A DNA stretch of 7,979 nucleotides. Origin: CAVALG01 sp963589585. Its GTDB lineage: Bacteria; Bacillota; Clostridia; Oscillospirales; Acutalibacteraceae. The stretch is from positions 1 to 7,979 of the forward strand of contig CAVALG010000158.1 in the NCBI GenBank assembly GCA_963589585.1. The letters run 5' to 3'. Below, piece after piece: positions 6,162 to 7,979 of this stretch. The stretch's first letter is position 1; each line of letters begins with the position of its first letter. Under the pieces are notes generated by a model. The model had not been told where the DNA came from. It saw only the letters and a program-made list of their open reading frames with translations, and searched no databases. The translations under genes were made by a program, and so were the position numbers.

Positions 6162-6785
6162 ATGTACAAAAAGTTTAAAAGAATTTGGAATACAATAACC
6201 GGCGTTATAGTTGCCGTAGTGGTTGCGCTTGCAATCGCAATTGTAGGTGTACGGCTGTTCGGTGTTGATGTTTACGCCGTAACCAGCGGCTCTATGGAGC
6301 CTACGCTGCCCGTCGGTTCGCTTATATATGTTAAAGAAACAAGTTTTGATAATATAAAAGCAGGTCCCGAGGGGGATATAATCACCTTTAAACTTTCGGG
6401 CGATACGGTAGCAACACACCGTGCAATTGAAAAGGACGAAGCCGCCCAAACAATAAAAACCAAGGGCGACAACAATGCAGAGGCTGACGGTGCCCCGGTT
6501 ATGGCAGGCAATGTCCTCGGCGTAGTTAAGGCACATATACCGCTGCTCGGTTATGTTGCAAATTATGTTCAAAATCCCCCCGGCACATATGTATCAATTG
6601 CCGGCGCGGCGTTTGTACTTTTGCTTTTATGCATACCCGATTTGTTTGAACCTACCAAGAAAAAGGTTAAAGAAACGGGCGCGGAATCGGAAACCGAAGA
6701 TAACGGCAAAGCCGAAAAAACAGAAAAAGCCGATACCGCAACCGCCGATAGTGCCGATACCGATAACGGCAGCGGCGATAATTAA
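6162..6785 (+). CDS. Signal peptidase I, S26B (SipW/ER-like) type
   Basis: A membrane-bound serine protease that removes signal peptides from exported proteins. The 207 residues contain an N-terminal helix (about 12-34), the motif TSGSMEPTLPVGS with catalytic Ser44, THR with His86, and KGDNN with Asp103. The general base is His rather than the Lys of ordinary bacterial enzymes; this defines the S26B branch, shared with SipW of Bacillus, archaea and the ER. A second helix (about 143-160) puts the tail inside the cell, and KKK directly after it fits the positive-inside rule. The tail (165-207) is acidic and of low complexity, with the heptanucleotide GCCGATA repeated in the DNA. The start has GGAGG (6149-6153) 8 nt upstream. 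SipW of B. subtilis processes biofilm proteins TasA and TapA; no such substrate is visible here. A gene symbol is not assigned because sipW orthology is unproven. Confidence 0.92.
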   Translation: MYKKFKRIWNTITGVIVAVVVALAIAIVGVRLFGVDVYAVTSGSMEPTLPVGSLIYVKETSFDNIKAGPEGDIITFKLSGDTVATHRAIEKDEAAQTIKTKGDNNAEADGAPVMAGNVLGVVKAHIPLLGYVANYVQNPPGTYVSIAGAAFVLLLLCIPDLFEPTKKKVKETGAESETEDNGKAEKTEKADTATADSADTDNGSGDN

Positions 6786-6793
6786 ACAGTCAT

Positions 6794-6859
6794 CCTACCC
6801 CTTGTGTCACGCCAGGTAGGGATTCGCCCAAAAGGCAGTGCGCCCCCGCTTGGCGTGAC
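6794..6859. repeat. Inverted repeat with two alternative pairings, after the signal peptidase gene
   Basis: GTCACGCCA (6806-6814) and TGGCGTGAC (6851-6859) form a perfect 9-bp stem over 36 nt. CCTACC (6795-6800) can instead pair with GGTAGG (6815-6820), looping out the left arm of the first stem, so both cannot form fully together. It starts a few bases after the stop codon at 6785. The right arm is followed by GCTATTTCTT, a poor T tract. It may be a separate short repeat family. Confidence 0.55.
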
Positions 6860-6881
6860 GCTATTTCTTAAATATAAATGT

Positions 6882-6919
6882 AAACCGCCGCAGCCGAGCA
6901 TTTTGGTTGCGGCGGTTTT
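6882..6919 (+). terminator. Intrinsic terminator of the membrane protein/signal peptidase operon
   Basis: AAACCGCCGCAGCC (6882-6895) pairs with GGTTGCGGCGGTTT (6905-6918) through 14 positions including one G-U pair, with a 9-nt loop and a four-T run. The minus-strand side is also followed by a T-rich stretch, so it may stop transcription both ways and shield the operon from the repeats on its right. Confidence 0.88.
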
Positions 6920-6932
6920 GCTGTGATAAGGT

Positions 6933-6964
6933 TAGATTTTAGACGGTAGACATTAGATGTTAGT
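6933..6964. repeat. TAGA heptad array, left side of element C
   Basis: TAGA at 6933, 6940, 6947 and 6954, with the degenerate unit TAGT at 6961, all 7 bp apart. It begins 14 bp after the terminator at 6882-6919. Confidence 0.88.
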
Positions 6965-7018
6965 AGCGGTAGTTTTAATAAAGGACGGTAATTACATCTA
7001 TGTTTTGCCTTAGTTCTT

Positions 7019-7073
7019 CTCTCCCTCAGTCAAAACAAAGTTTTGACAGCTCCCTTGGTCAGAGGGAGCCAAG
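7019..7073. repeat. Double-hairpin module C1
   Basis: Outer CTCCCTCAGTC leads to the inner hairpin GTCAAAAC-AAA-GTTTTGAC (7029-7047, 8-bp stem), then GCTCCCT (7049-7055) pairs with AGGGAGC (7063-7069) around a TGGTCAG loop, and the module ends CCAAG. The inner stem is A/T-rich and unrelated in sequence to those of the other modules. Confidence 0.8.
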
Positions 7074-7121
7074 AGACCTCAGGACAGACGGCAGACGCTG
7101 TTAATTATAGGCATATAGAAA

Positions 7122-7180
7122 CCCTTGCCGCCCTCTGACGAGGGTGCGGGTGTCCGGTGGACATCTCTGCGAAGCAGAAA
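7122..7180. repeat. Module C2, element A subtype
   Basis: CCTTGCCGCCCTCTGACGAG leads to GGTGCGGGTGTCCGGTGGAC; TGTCC-GGT-GGACA (7151-7163) is the inner hairpin. A second hairpin TCTGC-GAA-GCAGA (7166-7178) closes the module. The first 40 bases are almost the reverse complement of element A at 31-77. Confidence 0.78.
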
Positions 7181-7236
7181 CCCCTGCCTCCCTCTGACGA
7201 GGGAGGTGGCTTTGCCGTAGGCAAAGACGGAAGGAG
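7181..7236. repeat. Double-hairpin module C3
   Basis: CCTCCCTC-TGAC-GAGGGAGG (7187-7206) is an 8-bp stem identical to that of the module at 1978-2032. Its inner hairpin CTTTGCC-GTA-GGCAAAG (7210-7226) is instead the reverse complement of the inner hairpin at 1852-1868. It ends with GACGGAAGGAGAG. Confidence 0.82.
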
Positions 7237-7294
7237 AGAAAAAACTAATGGTAAGAACAATTTACCGTCTGTTATCAATCTACCACCCACCACA

Positions 7295-7329
7295 TCTAAT
7301 GTCTAAAATCTAATGTCTAACATCTAGCT
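7295..7329. repeat. TCTA heptad array, right side of element C
   Basis: TCTA at 7295, 7302, 7309, 7316 and 7323, exactly 7 bp apart. Variable triplets are ATG, AAA, ATG, ACA and GCT. Confidence 0.9.
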
Positions 7330-7407
7330 TGGGGGAGAGAAAAACCGACGATAATCACAGTTTTCCGTCTGTTTTCAAATTTAAAAAGCGTAAGAATAGT
7401 AAAATTG

Positions 7408-7419
7408 GGCTGCGCAGCC
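7408..7419. repeat. 12-bp perfect palindrome
   Basis: GGCTGCGCAGCC is fully self-complementary and lies 3 bp before the 30-bp inverted repeat at 7423. It may be a short hairpin or a boundary of the inserted sequence. Confidence 0.5.
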
Positions 7420-7422
7420 GAC

Positions 7423-7572
7423 CGTCCGCCCCTAAAAAGCCCGTCCGCCGCCGAAAACATTCGTTTTCAGACGGTGCAAACATCGGCAACACAATAACGG
7501 CACATAATCTGCAAATGCACCGCCACCAAGCGTTACGCTTGGGGCGGCGGACGGGATTTTTAGGGGCGGACG
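7423..7572. repeat. 150-bp structured element with 30-bp near-perfect inverted repeats
   Basis: Positions 7423-7452 and 7543-7572 are inverted repeats matching at 29 of 30 positions (only G7439/A7556 side differs in the AAAAAG versus AAAAAT step). The 90 bp between them hold three further stems: GAAAAC-ATTC-GTTTTC (7453-7468), CGGTGCA with TGCACCG (7472-7478, 7516-7522) and CCAAGCG-TTA-CGCTTGG (7526-7542). The whole can fold as a long stem carrying three branches. The TAGGGGCGGACG end resembles abundant intergenic repeats I recall from gut Clostridia, but this is memory, not a search. Confidence 0.85.
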
Positions 7573-7659
7573 ATATTCAGCGCATACGGCAGCCTGTTTA
7601 ATGAAAAAACCAAAGCAAAGCAGTTTTTACCGTCTGTTATCAATCTACCGTTACCGCAG

Positions 7660-7694
7660 TCTACTGTCTAAAATCTAATGTCTAATGTCTAAAT
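7660..7694. repeat. TCTA heptad array, right side of element D
   Basis: TCTA at 7660, 7667, 7674, 7681 and 7688, exactly 7 bp apart. Variable triplets are CTG, AAA, ATG, ATG and AAT. It is preceded by CTACCGTTACCGCAG, the same boundary segment as at 2075-2088. Confidence 0.9.
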
Positions 7695-7731
7695 TACCGC
7701 CTGTTATTAATCTGCTGTTGCTATAGCTTAA
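7694..7731. repeat. Decayed copy of the right repeat arm
   Basis: TTACCGCCTGTTATTAATCT followed by GCTGTTGCTATAGCTTAA aligns with the arm at 7628-7663, which reads TTACCGTCTGTTATCAATCT and ends at a TCTA unit. Several substitutions have removed the heptad. It looks like an old, degraded copy placed in tandem with element D. Confidence 0.5.
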
Positions 7732-7890
7732 TATCCGGAATGGGAGAAAGATTAATGATAAGCCGTTTATTTAGGGACTTTTGTTGCCGTTTAGTCTTTT
7801 TTCATTTCGTTTCTTCATCTTTATCGTTTTGCTTTTTTCTTTCCTTAGCAGAACTTTAGGCTTGGGCTCTCGCGCCTAAAGACACAAATA
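7732..7890. other. Intergenic stretch, strongly pyrimidine-rich on the plus strand, no gene seen
   Basis: Between the last repeat remnant and the tRNA terminator there is no credible gene. About 7785-7850 is dominated by T and C. On the minus strand a 15-codon frame (7771-7818) begins with ATG after an AAGGAAAG-like site, but it is too short and lysine-rich by composition to be trusted. A 7-bp stem TTTAGGC (7855-7861) with GCCTAAA (7874-7880) lies just beyond the tRNA terminator and has no T run. Confidence 0.5.
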
Positions 7891-7920
7891 AAAGCCCTCA
7901 TTCATATGAATGAGGGCTTT
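7891..7920 (-). terminator. Intrinsic terminator of the tRNA-Glu transcript
   Basis: AAAGCCCTCATTC (7891-7903) and GAATGAGGGCTTT (7908-7920) form a perfect 13-bp stem with an ATAT loop. Read on the minus strand it is followed by TATTTGTG after the terminal T bases. It begins 4 bp past the tRNA CCA end. Confidence 0.92.
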
Positions 7921-7924
7921 GTTG

Positions 7925-7979
7925 TGGTGACCCGGACGGGAATCGAACCCGTGTTACCGCCGTGAAAGGGCGGTGTCTT
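7925..7979 (-). tRNA. tRNA-Glu (anticodon UUC), 5' part outside the window
   Basis: The minus strand holds the 3' portion of a tRNA that decodes glutamate codons GAA/GAG. The anticodon stem CCGCC/GGCGG encloses the 7-nt loop CTTTCAC, giving anticodon TTC (complement of 7964-7966). The T arm is ACGGG-TTCGATT-CCCGT and the acceptor strand CCGGGTC is followed by A73 and an encoded CCA (7925-7927). The D arm and 5' acceptor strand lie beyond position 7979. Other tRNA genes may precede it in the same transcript. Confidence 0.95.

Larger units (their letters stand above)
6933..7329. repeat. Element C: second complete composite inverted repeat
   Basis: It has the same outside-to-inside order as element B: TAGA heptads (6933-6964), an A/T-rich arm (about 6965-7018), three GC-rich modules (7019-7073, 7122-7180, 7181-7236), a right arm containing TTTACCGTCTGTTATCAATC (7260-7279), and TCTA heptads (7295-7329). 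It has one more module than element B, and the extra one belongs to the subtype seen in element A. No gene is present; short open frames across it are broken by the repeat units and have no ribosome binding site. Confidence 0.82.
7330..7694. repeat. Element D: truncated composite repeat interrupted by another element
   Basis: The left edge, GGGGGAGAGAAAAACCGACG, matches the right half of element B (2027-2043 region) without the module that should precede it. An A/T-rich arm with CCGTCTGTTTTCAAAT follows (to about 7380). A different structured sequence then intervenes (about 7381-7600), after which a second copy of the arm, TTTTTACCGTCTGTTATCAA (7624-7643), leads to a heptad array (7660-7694). 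A weak open frame at 7329-7601 is not considered a gene. Confidence 0.65.

Noticed and set aside
6009..6572. 187-residue minus-strand frame over the signal peptidase gene
   Set aside because: It overlaps two well-supported plus-strand genes antisense to them; its residues mirror their codons.
7105..7293. 62-residue minus-strand frame in element C
   Set aside because: It is built entirely from the hairpin modules and has no start signal.
7329..7601. 90-residue open frame across element D
   Set aside because: It is basic and low in hydrophobic core, runs through inverted repeats and repeat arms, and has no ribosome binding site before its ATG. Frames like this arise from GC-rich repeats.
7771..7818. 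15-codon minus-strand frame with a possible ribosome binding site
   Set aside because: Lysine/asparagine-rich content follows from the purine-rich strand; it lies beyond a strong terminator and has no promoter.

Overview
This looks like a chromosomal segment of a low-to-moderate GC Firmicute, most likely a gut Clostridia (Oscillospirales/Ruminococcaceae-like). That is inferred from clear Shine-Dalgarno sites, sigma-A type promoters with 17-nt spacers, a SipW-type (Ser/His) signal peptidase, a cytosolic GH38 alpha-mannosidase, and heavy loads of structured intergenic repeats of a kind I remember from that group. The assignment is from memory of such genomes, not from a search.

Layout, left to right. 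1-186: the edge of a structured repeat, which ends in a heptad array touching the dnaA stop codon. 187-1506 (minus): dnaA, with its own promoter and two DnaA-box-like sites upstream. 1672-2170: a large composite inverted repeat, about 500 bp. 2168-2205: intrinsic terminator of the next gene. 2240-5287 (minus): a 1015-residue GH38 alpha-mannosidase with a good promoter at 5326-5354. 5398-5426: a divergent, perfect-consensus sigma-A promoter (TTGACA-17-TATAAT) driving two plus-strand genes, an unrecognised four-helix membrane protein (5465-6085, TTG start) and a SipW-like signal peptidase (6162-6785), closed by a terminator at 6882-6919. 6933-7731: about 800 bp of tandem and nested repeat elements with no gene. 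7891-7979 (minus): the 3' part of tRNA-Glu(UUC) and its terminator.

The genes do not form one pathway. DnaA is the replication initiator. The mannosidase is a stand-alone cytoplasmic glycosidase with no transporter beside it. The membrane protein and signal peptidase look like a two-gene operon working at the cell membrane. The usual dnaA neighbours (dnaN, rpmH) are not in the window; dnaN could lie beyond the left edge.

The most unusual content is the intergenic repeat system. Each element is bounded by arrays of a degenerate 7-bp unit (TCTA plus three variable bases), read TAGA on the left and TCTA on the right, with the core recurring at exact 7-bp steps. Inside are GC-rich double-hairpin modules whose inner stem keeps its shape while its sequence changes completely. 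At least four elements or fragments are present (1-186, 1672-2170, 6933-7329, 7330-7731), and one is interrupted by a separate 30-bp near-perfect inverted repeat with internal branches. No transposase is visible, so these look like non-autonomous, MITE-like or BIME-like elements. Whether they do anything for the host is unknown.
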